From positions 29,784 through 93,783 of the forward strand of contig URIR01000004.1 of assembly GCA_900547955.1 (NCBI GenBank): a stretch of DNA of 64,000 nucleotides, given 5' to 3'. Position 1 is the first letter of the stretch, and every line of letters begins with the position of its first letter. The position numbers and the translations under genes are program-made. The stretch comes from an uncultured Eubacteriales bacterium. Lineage in GTDB: Bacteria; Bacillota; Clostridia; Christensenellales; QALW01. This document shows, one piece after another, positions 8,472 to 18,127 of this stretch. The notes below the pieces were generated by a model, which did no database searches, was not told where the DNA came from, and was given only the letters and a program-made list of their open reading frames with translations.

Positions 8472-9326
8472 TTATTTTTTATCCTCGCCCGAAATACTCC
8501 ATTCGTTCAGCTTTGAATGAAGCAGCTTATAGAAATTCCTGTTTTTCACAGTTAGGAATTTTGCGTTAAACGGCGCTCTGGTAACGGTTATCTCCGCATG
8601 ATTCTCGTTAAGCTTCTGCTCCATTCCGTCGTATATTATAGACACGTCAGCTTCAGCCGCAACTCTAATCTTAATTATTTCGTGGTCGGGAAAAACTATA
8701 GGCCTAGCTCTTAAAGTATGCGCGCATACGGGAGTCATCAGCATAGCAGAAAGAGACGGCGAAAGCACCGGTCCGCCTGCTGAAAGAGAATACGCCGTCG
8801 AACCGGTAGGACTTGCTATTATAAGTCCATCGGCATAAAAGCTGTCCGCCATAATATCTCCGGCGAATACATCCAAACGAATTATTCTCTCATATACCGC
8901 TCTATGTACAGAAATTTCATTAAGCGCATAAAACTTTTTTCCATGCACCTGGCATTCCAGCATCATCCGCTCGTCGATTTTATATTGGCCGGCAGCTATA
9001 ATATCCAGAGCGTTATTAAGCTCAGATATCTCAATTTCCGAAAGGAAGCCAAGCCTTCCCATATTTATTCCCATAACCGGCTTACCCTTTATAGAAGCCT
9101 CGGCGATTACCCCCAGCATTGTACCGTCTCCGCCCAATACAAATACGGCGCTGCTTCGGCTGAAAAAAGTAGAACGGCTAATTACCGGGCGGCCTAATTT
9201 TTCTGCTACATCGCCAAAAAGCACCGGTTCTATGCCCTTCTCCTCCAAAAGCTTTATTAATAATTTAGTAACTTCCAGCGTTATATCTTTATTAAGATTA
9301 ACAATTATACCTATACATTTGAGCAT
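8472..9326 (-). CDS. nadK: NAD kinase
   Basis: ATP-dependent NAD kinase (284 residues), producing NADP in the cytoplasm. The catalytic GGDGTML motif is near residue 65, NMGRLGFLSEI follows, and the substrate-binding GLIIASPTGSTAYSLSAGGPVL and RPIVFPD segments are intact. The ATG follows GGAGGTG. It is the first gene of the nadK-argR-recN run; the tlyA gene found here in many Firmicutes is absent. Confidence 0.95.
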   Translation of the reverse strand: MLKCIGIIVNLNKDITLEVTKLLIKLLEEKGIEPVLFGDVAEKLGRPVISRSTFFSRSSAVFVLGGDGTMLGVIAEASIKGKPVMGINMGRLGFLSEIEISELNNALDIIAAGQYKIDERMMLECQVHGKKFYALNEISVHRAVYERIIRLDVFAGDIMADSFYADGLIIASPTGSTAYSLSAGGPVLSPSLSAMLMTPVCAHTLRARPIVFPDHEIIKIRVAAEADVSIIYDGMEQKLNENHAEITVTRAPFNAKFLTVKNRNFYKLLHSKLNEWSISGEDKK

Positions 9327-9430
9327 GAGCGCACCTCCGTATATATTATATACGAAACTGCATAAATATACAAGGAAATAATTTTTAAATAATTGAAATT
9401 AAAATAACGTGCCCTTTTGGCGGCTTATTT

Positions 9431-10033
9431 TCAACCTGCCTTTTGGAAAAGACTATCGGTAAATTTAACGGCATAGCCGTTTATTGAAAGGTTTAAAGTA
9501 TATTCCGCCTTGCCGTCATGATATCTAGTCAAGCCTGTTCCCGCATAGCCCGATACCTCGCCGCACGCTATTTCATATATAATTCCTTCAGGCGATTTAT
9601 CGCACAGGCTATAAAAAAGCTCCCAATTTTTACCGCTATTGACGCTGTTTATGATAATACGGCCGGCGTCAGCCTTCAATAAAAGCGTATCAATTTTTGC
9701 ATCAGAATACAGCGGCGCGTTTTCTGAAGAGCATACCGCTATTTCCCCCGAATTATCCTGTACAAGAGAAAATTCCCATACATGATTTTCTATTGCAAAT
9801 TCATTTTCGGCCGAACCAAATATTGAACTGCCGAACAAGCAAACCAACAGCGTCAAACATGCGGCAGCAATGAGAATTATAATTAATATTGCCGGCTTTT
9901 TATAGTGAGCTGTCATTTTTATATGCCCACAAGATGCTAAGGCTTCGGTCTTAGAATTATAAATGCTGCCCGCAGTCTGCTTCAAACTGCTCTTTATTTT
10001 GTAATTATCAATTTGCTCCTTACCCTGCTTCAT
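9431..10033 (-). CDS. Hypothetical single-pass membrane protein
   Basis: About 200 residues and no family recognised. A cytoplasmic N-terminal tail of roughly 45 residues precedes one hydrophobic segment (PAILIIILIAAACLTLLVCLFG); the rest, about 125 residues, is probably outside the cell and predicted to be beta-rich. The start is uncertain: the ATG at 10033 begins 17 bases after the stop of the upstream gene but has a weak ribosome site. An ATG at 9916 just before the membrane segment is the alternative. It probably shares a transcript with the metallo-beta-lactamase-fold gene. Confidence 0.6.
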   Translation of the reverse strand: MKQGKEQIDNYKIKSSLKQTAGSIYNSKTEALASCGHIKMTAHYKKPAILIIILIAAACLTLLVCLFGSSIFGSAENEFAIENHVWEFSLVQDNSGEIAVCSSENAPLYSDAKIDTLLLKADAGRIIINSVNSGKNWELFYSLCDKSPEGIIYEIACGEVSGYAGTGLTRYHDGKAEYTLNLSINGYAVKFTDSLFQKAG

Positions 10034-10049
10034 AGAAATAATAGTAAAA

Positions 10050-10862
10050 TCAGATTTCAACCGTCCGCTTTGTTTTGCTGTCAAACATGACCGTATGCTC
10101 AAAGCTGGTGATATTTTCCGCTCCCAATTCTTTCAACCACCCCGCAACCTCCTGCGTTTTAAATGGTCCGGCGCCAGGAGGTCCTCCTATATACGGCACG
10201 TTCTGCCAAAGCCAGTCAGGCGTAGGCCAAAAAGCCCATTTAGGGCTTATAGCCTGATATACGTTTTTTTCAACCCCGCTTTGGCCATGATGCGCCATTT
10301 GTACAGCGTCAGCACGCAAATCATAGCCCTTCATTAAAAGGCGGCGGCCTCCCTCTACGGCTAAATCACCAAGAATCAATAATGAAAAATCCTCTTCACT
10401 CACTCTGAAAACGCAGGACTGATTATTAAATGGCTCTGTCAGCAAATCGGGATTAGCCGCGCTTAAAACCTCAACACGCATAGAGCCAAGCTGAAACACC
10501 TGTCCCTCCCGAATTTGAAATACATTATCCAGCGTGCGCTCAAATTGATTCCAGGTTAATAAATCCTCCTCATCCCTTTTGCCCTTCGCCCAAGTATCAG
10601 GAATCATGGAAGTGCCAATCCTGTCCGTGACAATTCCCTGAGGGTCGGATAAAACCTCTATTACGGCGTTATGATGATCGCAATGAGGATGGGTTATAAG
10701 CCAAAGGCTTACATGCCCTCCAGCGCTTTTAATAAGCCGCCGCAGTTCATCCCCGTTGCCGCTGTAGCCTCCGTCAACAACCAATAATTCTCCGCTCTCA
10801 GCGATAATCTCATAGCCCATGCTTTGTTTGTCATTCATATTGGTTTGCTGAATTATCTTCAT
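10050..10862 (-). CDS. Metallo-beta-lactamase-fold hydrolase (ComEC-like domain)
   Basis: A 270-residue stand-alone metallo-beta-lactamase-fold protein. It carries the metal motif THPHCDHHNA (about residues 57-66), the downstream ligand Asp in LILGDLAVEGG, and the His of MAHHGQSG. This arrangement resembles the hydrolase domain of ComEC/Rec2 competence proteins, but there is no competence membrane domain here. No signal peptide is apparent, so the product is likely cytoplasmic. The substrate is unknown. The ATG follows AGAGGT. Confidence 0.75.
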   Translation of the reverse strand: MKIIQQTNMNDKQSMGYEIIAESGELLVVDGGYSGNGDELRRLIKSAGGHVSLWLITHPHCDHHNAVIEVLSDPQGIVTDRIGTSMIPDTWAKGKRDEEDLLTWNQFERTLDNVFQIREGQVFQLGSMRVEVLSAANPDLLTEPFNNQSCVFRVSEEDFSLLILGDLAVEGGRRLLMKGYDLRADAVQMAHHGQSGVEKNVYQAISPKWAFWPTPDWLWQNVPYIGGPPGAGPFKTQEVAGWLKELGAENITSFEHTVMFDSKTKRTVEI

Positions 10863-10886
10863 TTTTATATACCTCTTAAAAAGCCG

Positions 10887-11300
10887 TCAAACATTCTTAT
10901 CGGCTTCAAGAATGGCAAGCTGCGCTTCAAGAAGATATTTAATCCTGTTCCTTATATTATCTTCCTCAGCTCTAAGAGTATCTACATGCTCTAACTGCTC
11001 CTTAGCACGCTGCTCGGCCGCTCTCATAAGCTCTGAAGCGCGCTGCTGAGCGCTCTTTAAAATACTGCTTCTGAGCTCTCCTGCCTGAGCCAGAGCAAAA
11101 TCTATAGCCTGCTCCTTAGCTTTCAGCTCCGAGAGCTGTTTGGATAAAGCGTGCAGCCGACCGTCCAGCCTCTCATTCTCACTCTGAAGCATTTCGATTC
11201 TTCCGCACAGCCTATCCATTTCCGCATCCACCTCAGAGGCCGCATATCCATTTTTTACTTTGGAAAATTCGGCGTTCTGACGTCTGCTTTTATCCTCCAC
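10887..11300 (-). CDS. divIVA: DivIVA-like division or polarity protein
   Basis: A small (137-residue) DivIVA/GpsB-type protein. It begins with a GTG at 11300 behind AGGGGAT. The N-terminal FSKVKNGYAASEVDAEMDRL matches the DivIVA membrane-binding and dimer start, and residues 30 to 115 are a coiled coil. Such proteins mark septa and poles through curved membrane binding. The location immediately after sepF and yggS matches the ylm-divIVA division cluster, which supports the call. It is shorter than Bacillus DivIVA. Confidence 0.8.
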   Translation of the reverse strand: MEDKSRRQNAEFSKVKNGYAASEVDAEMDRLCGRIEMLQSENERLDGRLHALSKQLSELKAKEQAIDFALAQAGELRSSILKSAQQRASELMRAAEQRAKEQLEHVDTLRAEEDNIRNRIKYLLEAQLAILEADKNV

Positions 11301-11317
11301 GGCTTATCCCCTCAATT

Positions 11318-11938
11318 TCATTGCCTGTATCTATCGCTCTCATCCAGCACTAAAAAGCCATCCGCGCTCGGCTCCTGTTCCTTATCTCTCTCAGGCTTTT
11401 CTATCTTGGTATCAGTAGAAGTGAATAAATAAATCCCCTTGGAGATTTTGGTAACCTGAGCCTCCAGCGCAAAAGCCGCTCCGCTCATAAAATCTAATAT
11501 GCGCTGCGCTATTTCCTTTTCAATGGAATCCAATTTTATTATTATCTGCTTGTTCTGCTTAAGCTGAAGAACAAGTTCCTGCGATTCAGTATATGTAGCG
11601 GGCGAATGAATCAGCATAGTATGCGAGTTAGCGCCGCCTTGAATAGAGGAAAGCCTAGACCTCTTCCGGCGCGCTTCATATATATCGTCCGTTTGACTAT
11701 AATCGTGGCTATTCATGCTTACTTCCTCCCTTTTGCTTTCTCTTCTGGCATAACGGGAACTGCTTGTCTGGCTGCCGCCCGATGAAGAACGGGGGTACCT
11801 GTTTGTAGTAACGGTGATGCCGTCCTGTTCATCCATATCCTCTTCGTCCTCGTCCTCCTCGAAGGTATTATCGAAATCCTCCTCATCCTCCTTGGATACC
11901 CCGATAATTTCCAGCATCTTATTTATACCCTTGCCCAT
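11318..11938 (-). CDS. sepF: Cell division protein SepF
   Basis: SepF (206 residues), the FtsZ membrane tether and Z-ring organiser. The N-terminal MGKGINKMLEIIGV amphipathic helix is the membrane anchor. A long acidic, low-complexity linker (about 18-105) follows, then the conserved core at about 106-180 (MLIHSPATYTESQELVLQLK, IIIKLDSIEKEIAQRILDFM, GAAFALEAQVTKISKGIYLFT). The linker is longer than in Bacillus. The gene lies between yggS and divIVA, as is usual. Confidence 0.95.
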   Translation of the reverse strand: MGKGINKMLEIIGVSKEDEEDFDNTFEEDEDEEDMDEQDGITVTTNRYPRSSSGGSQTSSSRYARRESKREEVSMNSHDYSQTDDIYEARRKRSRLSSIQGGANSHTMLIHSPATYTESQELVLQLKQNKQIIIKLDSIEKEIAQRILDFMSGAAFALEAQVTKISKGIYLFTSTDTKIEKPERDKEQEPSADGFLVLDESDRYRQ

Positions 11939-11966
11939 TTCTCATACGCTCCTATATATTTATTAA

Positions 11967-12653
11967 TTATTTTCTTTCTCCGAATAAAGCGCGGCCCGGA
12001 CGTATCATATTGCTGCCTTCCAATATGGCCTCAAAAAAATCCTCGCTCATACCCATGGAAAGCACGGCTTTCTTTAGTCCCATATGCCCGCAGAATACCT
12101 CATACAGCTTATACATTTCCTCAAAGCATTTACGCCTTAAGGATGTTTCGGCCGCAATAGGCGCTACTGTCATAAGCCCGCTGGGCTTAACCGCCGGCAG
12201 ATTCATAAGTCTGTCGCAAAATTCTTTCAAAACCTCGTCTTTCGGCTCAAGACCGCCCTTGGAAGCCTCCCGGCCTATATTTATTTCTATAAGCACAGGC
12301 ATAACTATTTGACATTTCCGCGCCTGACGGTTTATCTCCTCGGCCAAAGACAGCCTGTCCACCGATTGAATCAGACTGACTTTATCAACTATATATTTTA
12401 CCTTATTACTTTGTAATTGTCCAATGAAAAATGCTTGTCCCGCACTTGTTATATTTGGATATTTTTCAATCAGCTCCTGCACCCTGTTTTCTCCATAGGC
12501 CGGTATGCCCAGAGACAAAGCCTGATTTATTTCCTGAGCGCTCCTAGTTTTGCTAGCGGCTACTATAGTTATTTCATCCGTTTCACGCCCAGCCTGCTCA
12601 CAAGCACTTTTTACACGTTCCCTAAGCGTTTCTATATTCTGCTTCAAATCCAT
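11967..12653 (-). CDS. yggS: YggS-family PLP-binding protein
   Basis: A cytoplasmic pyridoxal-phosphate homeostasis protein (YlmE/YggS/PROSC family), 228 residues. The start ATG at 12653 gives MDLKQNIETLRERVKSACEQ, which matches the family; a longer GTG-started frame begins at 12677. The PLP lysine lies in IVAASKTRSAQEI. GENRVQELIEKY, FIGQLQSNKVKYI and LSMGMSEDFFEAILEGSNMIRPGRALFG are all conserved. It has no known catalytic activity and buffers PLP. It is coupled to sepF in the division cluster. Confidence 0.95.
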   Translation of the reverse strand: MDLKQNIETLRERVKSACEQAGRETDEITIVAASKTRSAQEINQALSLGIPAYGENRVQELIEKYPNITSAGQAFFIGQLQSNKVKYIVDKVSLIQSVDRLSLAEEINRQARKCQIVMPVLIEINIGREASKGGLEPKDEVLKEFCDRLMNLPAVKPSGLMTVAPIAAETSLRRKCFEEMYKLYEVFCGHMGLKKAVLSMGMSEDFFEAILEGSNMIRPGRALFGERK

Positions 12654-12699
12654 AATAATTTCACTTCTGTTCACCACTTAATCAGCATTAAAAAACTCA

Positions 12700-13860
12700 T
12701 TATTTATTATATATAACGCCATTTAAAGGCAATTCGCCGCTTTTCGCAGCAATTAATGTTGAATTGTCCTCCTCTGCCAGCCGGTTCACATATACGGCGT
12801 TTTTCTGCCCCTTATCGTCTAGTATATATATATACTGGCCCTGTTCATCCTCTCTTATAAAGCCGGACGGCACTATGAATCCCTCGTTTATGGGAGAATT
12901 CACGCTTATTTTTACCGAACGCAGTCCAAGCACTCTATCGACCTCTCCACTAATTTCAAATATAACAACCCGTTCTCTCTCGTTTAAAACATCGTATACG
13001 CGGGCGTTAAAAGCGCCATCTACGCCCGAAATATATATTTCAGTTTCCGCTCCAGCTGTAATGGCCTGATTATCGCAAATTGCGGCGATATAGAACTTTT
13101 CAGGGCTTATTATTTTGGCTATTTCACCATCTCTGCGATTATTTACCGGATTATTCCCGTTTAAGGCCTGCTTTATAAGGGATGCTGTAACGTTTGATAA
13201 AGCGGAAGCGTTCAGGCTGTCCTCAAAACCGTCCGCAAACCAGGATATATATCCGTCCGCAGGCGAAAGCACTTCTTCCTGCCAGCCGCTCAAAGCCGCG
13301 GCACGCTCTTTCTCGTCCTCATAAAGCAGCGCTACCGAATCGCTGGGAGAAAAATTGTCGCGTATGTATTGCTGTCTCTCTTCCATTAAGCGTATAAGCT
13401 CTGCGTTTAATTCAAAATATGATAAATCCCCCTCCTCATAGTCCTGAAGACTTTTAAGAGTCTTTTCAATATCCAAATCATACTGCACTAGCTCGGGCTT
13501 ATATATATCCTTTATAGTTTCGCTTTCCTGAGCTAAAACAATGCTTTTTTGAAGCTCCCATAAATCCTTTACAGCTGAAACAACATATCCCTTTTTATAC
13601 AAGCTTGCTAACGTCTGGCCCTTTGTTACCAGCTCCCCCTCCGCCGCCCGGTATATCAAACGGTCATTTTCAGGTACGGAAACAAGCTGCTCATCATATA
13701 TTACAGCAGCATCACAGAACCCCGAAGCAGACATGCTGCCATATCTAACATAACTTTTACTAGGTACGAACAGCAAAAAACACAGCCCGACTATAACGGC
13801 AATAACAATAATTAAAAAAATATAAAATCTTAAACCTAATCTATATGACCTCGTACTCAA
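12700..13860 (-). CDS. HlyD-like membrane-anchored protein of the sepF cluster
   Basis: A 386-residue protein starting at TTG (13860) behind GAGGT. One N-terminal membrane anchor (FYIFLIIVIAVIVGLCFLLF, about 12-31) is followed by a biotinyl-lipoyl/HlyD-type domain (YRAAEGELVTKGQTLASLYK), a helical hairpin (about 105-200), a second half-barrel (LSPADGYIS) and a C-terminal beta domain. It looks like a HlyD-family adaptor, but no matching export ATPase or permease is nearby. In Clostridia similar proteins sit directly upstream of yggS-sepF, suggesting a link to division or envelope; this is inference. Confidence 0.72.
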   Translation of the reverse strand: MSTRSYRLGLRFYIFLIIVIAVIVGLCFLLFVPSKSYVRYGSMSASGFCDAAVIYDEQLVSVPENDRLIYRAAEGELVTKGQTLASLYKKGYVVSAVKDLWELQKSIVLAQESETIKDIYKPELVQYDLDIEKTLKSLQDYEEGDLSYFELNAELIRLMEERQQYIRDNFSPSDSVALLYEDEKERAAALSGWQEEVLSPADGYISWFADGFEDSLNASALSNVTASLIKQALNGNNPVNNRRDGEIAKIISPEKFYIAAICDNQAITAGAETEIYISGVDGAFNARVYDVLNERERVVIFEISGEVDRVLGLRSVKISVNSPINEGFIVPSGFIREDEQGQYIYILDDKGQKNAVYVNRLAEEDNSTLIAAKSGELPLNGVIYNK

Positions 13861-14214
13861 GCCTTACCTCTTAGATATTATAATCAATAATCTGCTGCAT
13901 TGGCATATAAAATATATTTTGCTTCAGCTCCTGGCAATTTGATTTTTTTCTGCTCTATTCTCAGTTTGCATATTCTGGCACAGCCTCTTTGACCCGAAAA
14001 CAGTCAAACTGTACTAAGCTGAAGCCATAGAATCAAAAGAATTTAATTCACACCCCTGCATGGCATCCGTACGGCATTTATCTAACATGCCGGAAGCCAA
14101 AGCAGCGAAACGAAAACGCAAATTCAGCATTTATGAGCCGCGCCATATTTTATACGCTAACGCTTTTTATATAGTACTACATTTGCAGCTTTTATGCAAT
14201 ATAATTTACTGTTT
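13861..14214. other. 354-base intergenic region with nested inverted repeats
   Basis: No gene is supported. An 8-base inverted repeat GCTTCAGC (13921-13928) and GCTGAAGC (14018-14025) encloses a second short stem, TTTGAC (13988-13993) with GTCAAA (14003-14008). The stretch could be a structured transcript end between two minus-strand genes or the remnant of a small repeat. Nothing else stands out. Confidence 0.35.
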
Positions 14215-15129
14215 TTATAGGTAATCTTTCAAGTAATTTATTATTTCCTCAGCATATATGCCGTGAGCGTATTCATTCACATGCCAATCGTCCCAAAAAA
14301 CCTCCTTGCCCATACTTATTTCAGCTTTTACGCGCGCGTTTGTATCAGCAAGAGGTATTTTCCTGCTTTGGGCCGCCCTTTTCACCTGCTCTATATACGT
14401 CTCATACTCCCATGCGCTCCACGGCTCTTTCTGAGCCCCCCGTATAGGAGCGGTTGTATGCATTATTAATACTGCGCCCAAATCATCAGACCGCTCTATA
14501 AGGCTAAAAAGAGATGAGCGGTATTCCTCCGGGCTTTGCCCCGAAAGCCAGTCGTTTATGGTATTGGCCTCGCCTATAATAATTTTAGGCTTATAGACGC
14601 ATACATATTCCTGCCAATAACTCTTTAAATACGCTGATAGAGAGGTACTGCCTATTCCAGAATTTATTACAGCATAATTCCCGGCGTATGCCTCTATCCT
14701 ATAGATAATATTATCTCCCAGAATATCCTTAACAATAAGCTCATGCATTCCTGAATTACAGAATAACGGTATTATAACGTACGGCTTTTTCTCATCAAGC
14801 ACTATATTAAAACACAGCCTCCCATCCAAATATATTTCGGTTTGTCCAGATTGCAGCCTTCCGCCGATATCTGCGGCCAATATTTGGATGCGAAAAAGCC
14901 CGGCTTCACAGAAAAGCCTGTATACGCCGCTCCGTTTAGGCTCATATTCATCCGCCGAGGAATCCGTCAAGGCATTTATTTTTTCTCTTAACCTATTAGC
15001 ATAGCATGGATAGATAAAAGGCATAAGGCGTTTTTCTCCGCCCTGAGCAGGAGGCGAAAAATGCCGCTCGCCGTCAACTCCCTGCCCCCAGGTATGAGAG
15101 TCCCCCTCCAAAACAATCGTACTAATCAT
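14215..15129 (-). CDS. SGNH/GDSL-family hydrolase
   Basis: A 304-residue SGNH hydrolase. The start ATG at 15129 follows GAGGTGG. Block I is EGDSHTWGQG at residues 8-17, Block II is INSGIGSTSL, Block III is EANTINDW, and Block V is WDDWHVNEYAHG with the catalytic Asp-x-x-His arrangement. Between blocks I and II a roughly 110-residue segment looks beta-rich (FRIQILAADIGGRL, EIYLDGRLCFNIVLD) and may be a carbohydrate-binding insert. There is no signal peptide, so action on intracellular esters, perhaps deacetylation of sugar chains, is possible. The substrate is unknown. Confidence 0.8.
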   Translation of the reverse strand: MISTIVLEGDSHTWGQGVDGERHFSPPAQGGEKRLMPFIYPCYANRLREKINALTDSSADEYEPKRSGVYRLFCEAGLFRIQILAADIGGRLQSGQTEIYLDGRLCFNIVLDEKKPYVIIPLFCNSGMHELIVKDILGDNIIYRIEAYAGNYAVINSGIGSTSLSAYLKSYWQEYVCVYKPKIIIGEANTINDWLSGQSPEEYRSSLFSLIERSDDLGAVLIMHTTAPIRGAQKEPWSAWEYETYIEQVKRAAQSRKIPLADTNARVKAEISMGKEVFWDDWHVNEYAHGIYAEEIINYLKDYL

Positions 15130-15421
15130 GTTCCACCTCAAATATCCTCAATTATAAGAAACTATACGTCTAATAACGGAATAGCTTTTTCAATTCTTTC
15201 GTTATCCTCAATGGACAGGCGTTAAATGCTCCTCAACCGTCCGCCCTGAAAATCTCCGGCTGAGAACCTAAAATCAGAATGATGAAATCCTCATCCTGCA
15301 AAACGTTTGAACGACGCGTACCGCACGTGCCCTAAGCAAAAGCAGCGTTGCCCAACGCAGATTCAATATGCTTTCTGACCGTATAGTTCTTTATAAACTG
15401 AGGGTAATTGGAAAATAAAAA
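15130..15421. other. Gene-free region upstream of the SGNH gene
   Basis: Nothing coding is supported between the SGNH hydrolase start and the ppdK terminator. It contains a CGTTATCCTCAAT segment also found at 4621-4633, followed in both places by related words (CTCC..., AAAATCTCC or its complement GGAGATTTT, GAGAACC or AAGAACC). This may be a decayed repeat shared by the two gaps. No promoter could be fixed with confidence. Confidence 0.3.
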
Positions 15422-15453
15422 TAAAGCCGTGATTTTTCAAATGCACGGCTTTA
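15422..15453 (-). terminator. Terminator of ppdK
   Basis: A perfect 10-bp stem TAAAGCCGTG/CACGGCTTTA with a 12-base loop lies 12 bases beyond the ppdK stop. On the minus strand it runs into TTTTTATTTT. Confidence 0.85.
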
Positions 15454-15465
15454 AATACTATTAAA

Positions 15466-18102
15466 TTATTTCTTAGCCCGAAGCTCTGCAATCCTAGCCT
15501 GAGCAGCGGCAAGACGGGCAATGGGCACTCTGAAAGGCGAGCAGGAAACATAATTGAGACCCACTTCATAGCAGAATTTAACTGTCGACGGGTCTCCGCC
15601 ATGCTCTCCACAGATACCCAGCTTGATATCGGGGCGAGTCTTGCGGCCAAGCTCTGCGGCCATTTTCACCAGCTTGCCAACACCATGCTGGTCCAGACGC
15701 GCAAATGGGTCAAATTCATATATCTTCTTGGCATAATAATCATCCAGGAACTTTCCGGCGTCGTCGCGGCTGAAGCCGAAAGTCATCTGAGTAAGGTCGT
15801 TAGTACCAAAGGAGAAGAATTCAGCCTCCTGGGCAATTTCGTCAGCCAGGAGCGCGGCGCGGGGTATCTCAATCATGGTTCCAACCATTATCTTGAGCTG
15901 AACACCCTTTTCCTCCATAACCTTCTGAGCGGTAGCCATAACTACATCCTTAACATACTTAAGCTCCTTGACTTCACCCACCAGCGGAATCATTATTTCG
16001 GGAACTATGGTTTTGCCCGTAGCCTGCCCCACTTCTATAGCCGCTTCTACAACCGCACGGGTCTGCATTTCGGCAATTTCAGGATAGGTAACCGCCAGGC
16101 GGCAGCCGCGGTGTCCAAGCATGGGGTTGAATTCATGCAGGGAATCAATAGTAGCCTTAAGCTGGTCGTAAGAAAGATTCATCTCCTTAGCCAGAGCTTC
16201 AATGTCCTCTTTCTCGGTAGGCAGGAACTCATGCAGCGGGGGATCCAGGAAACGGATGGTAACCGGACGCTCCTGCATAGCCTCGTATATGCCCATAAAG
16301 TCCTTCTTCTGGAAGGGCAGCAATTTTGCCAGAGCGGCTCTGCGCTGCTCCTCTGTTTTGCTGACTATCATTTCGCGCATGGCGGGAATCCTGTCCTCAT
16401 CAAAGAACATGTGCTCGGTACGGCACAGTCCAACGCCCTCAGCGCCAAATTCCACAGCCTTAAGCGCATCGCGGGGAGTATCGGCATTAGTGCGAACCTT
16501 CATTGTGCGAATGCTGTCCGCCCAGCCCATAATAGTTCCGAAATCGCCTGACACGCTGGCGTCAACAGTAGGAATAGCCTCGCCGTAAACATTACCCGTG
16601 CTGCCGTCCAGAGAAATATAGTCGCCCTCTTTATATGTCTTGCCGCCTACAGTAAAGGTGCCGGCAGCCTCGTCAATAACGATATCTCCACAGCCCGCTA
16701 CACAGCAGGTGCCCATTCCGCGGGCAACAACCGCAGCATGAGAGGTCATGCCTCCGCGAACAGTCAAAATGCCCTGGGAAGCATACATTCCCTCGATATC
16801 CTCGGGGCTGGTCTCCAATCTTACCAGCACGACTTTATTGCCAGCCTTAGCCGAAGCAATAGCGGCGTCAGCAGTAAAGCAAACCTGGCCGCAGGCAGCT
16901 CCGGGGGAAGCAGGCAGGCCCTTAGTTATAGGCTTAGCCTTTTTAAGAGCGGCAGCCTCAAATTGAGGATGCAATAAAGCGTCAAGCTGCTTGGGGTCGA
17001 TATTCATAACCGCATCTTCCTTGCTTATCATGCCTTCGTTTACAAGGTCAACGGCAATCTTAATAGCAGCGGCGGCAGTACGCTTTCCATTACGGGTCTG
17101 CAGCATGTAAAGCTTGCCTTTTTCGATGGTAAACTCCATATCCTGCATATCGCGGTAATGCTTTTCAAGGGTCTCAGCTATCTGAGCAAACTGGTTGTAA
17201 ACCGCTTCATTCGTATTCTTAAGCTCGCTTATTGGTTGGGGAGTACGGATACCGGCAACAACGTCCTCGCCCTGAGCGTTCATAAGATATTCGCCGTACA
17301 GCTTGCGCTCTCCGGTTGAAGGGTTACGGGTAAAGGCCACGCCTGTTCCCGAATCGTTGCCCATATTTCCAAATACCATGGCCTGTACGTTTACCGCCGT
17401 GCCCCAGTCGCCGGGGATATCATTCATACGGCGATAAACAATAGCGCGGGGATTATCCCAGGAACGGAATACCGCCTTAACAGCCTCCAGCATCTGCTCC
17501 TTAGGCTCCTGCGGGAAGGCTTGTCCCTTATTTTCAAGATAAATGGCCTTATATTCTTCACAAATCGCCTTCAAATCCTCAGCAGTAAGGTCGGTATCAA
17601 ACTTATAGCCCTTCTCCTGCTTAACTCTGTCCAGAACATGCTCAAACTTCATGCGGTCTATTTCCATAACAACGTCTGAAAACATGGTTATGAATCTGCG
17701 GTAGCTGTCATAAGCAAAACGCTCGTTATTGGTAAGCCTGGCAAGGCCTACAACAGTCTGGTCGTTAAGGCCAAGATTAAGGATGGTATCCATCATGCCC
17801 GGCATAGAGGCGCGCGCGCCCGAACGAACTGACACCAAAAACGGATTGCTTACGTCTCCAAATTTTTTGCCGCATATTTCCTCGGTCTTAGCCAGAGCTT
17901 CTTCAATCTGGGCTACGATATCGTCAGAAATACGCTTGCCGTCCTCATAATATTTTGTGCAAGCTTCGGTAGTAACCGTAAAGCCCTGAGGCACGGGCAG
18001 ACCCAGCCCCGTCATTTCGGCAAGGTTCGCGCCTTTGCCACCCAGGAGATTGCGCATGCTGGCATCTCCCTCGCTGAAAAGGTAAACATACTTTTTACTC
18101 AT
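15466..18102 (-). CDS. ppdK: Pyruvate, phosphate dikinase
   Basis: Pyruvate phosphate dikinase (878 residues), which interconverts pyruvate, ATP and phosphate with PEP, AMP and PPi; in anaerobes it often serves PPi-linked glycolysis. The N-terminal ATP-grasp domain starts with FSEGDASMRNLLGGKGANLAEM. The swivelling phosphohistidine domain carries GGMTSHAAVVARGMGTCCV with the catalytic His. The C-terminal TIM barrel has FGTNDLTQMTFGFSRDD and the catalytic Cys in GICGEHGGDP. The ATG at 18102 follows AGGAGG; a TTG one codon earlier is also possible. It is a single gene with its own terminator, and a structured leader precedes it. Confidence 0.97.
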   Translation of the reverse strand: MSKKYVYLFSEGDASMRNLLGGKGANLAEMTGLGLPVPQGFTVTTEACTKYYEDGKRISDDIVAQIEEALAKTEEICGKKFGDVSNPFLVSVRSGARASMPGMMDTILNLGLNDQTVVGLARLTNNERFAYDSYRRFITMFSDVVMEIDRMKFEHVLDRVKQEKGYKFDTDLTAEDLKAICEEYKAIYLENKGQAFPQEPKEQMLEAVKAVFRSWDNPRAIVYRRMNDIPGDWGTAVNVQAMVFGNMGNDSGTGVAFTRNPSTGERKLYGEYLMNAQGEDVVAGIRTPQPISELKNTNEAVYNQFAQIAETLEKHYRDMQDMEFTIEKGKLYMLQTRNGKRTAAAAIKIAVDLVNEGMISKEDAVMNIDPKQLDALLHPQFEAAALKKAKPITKGLPASPGAACGQVCFTADAAIASAKAGNKVVLVRLETSPEDIEGMYASQGILTVRGGMTSHAAVVARGMGTCCVAGCGDIVIDEAAGTFTVGGKTYKEGDYISLDGSTGNVYGEAIPTVDASVSGDFGTIMGWADSIRTMKVRTNADTPRDALKAVEFGAEGVGLCRTEHMFFDEDRIPAMREMIVSKTEEQRRAALAKLLPFQKKDFMGIYEAMQERPVTIRFLDPPLHEFLPTEKEDIEALAKEMNLSYDQLKATIDSLHEFNPMLGHRGCRLAVTYPEIAEMQTRAVVEAAIEVGQATGKTIVPEIMIPLVGEVKELKYVKDVVMATAQKVMEEKGVQLKIMVGTMIEIPRAALLADEIAQEAEFFSFGTNDLTQMTFGFSRDDAGKFLDDYYAKKIYEFDPFARLDQHGVGKLVKMAAELGRKTRPDIKLGICGEHGGDPSTVKFCYEVGLNYVSCSPFRVPIARLAAAQARIAELRAKK

Positions 18103-18127
18103 CAACGGTATTCCTCCTAATTAAAAT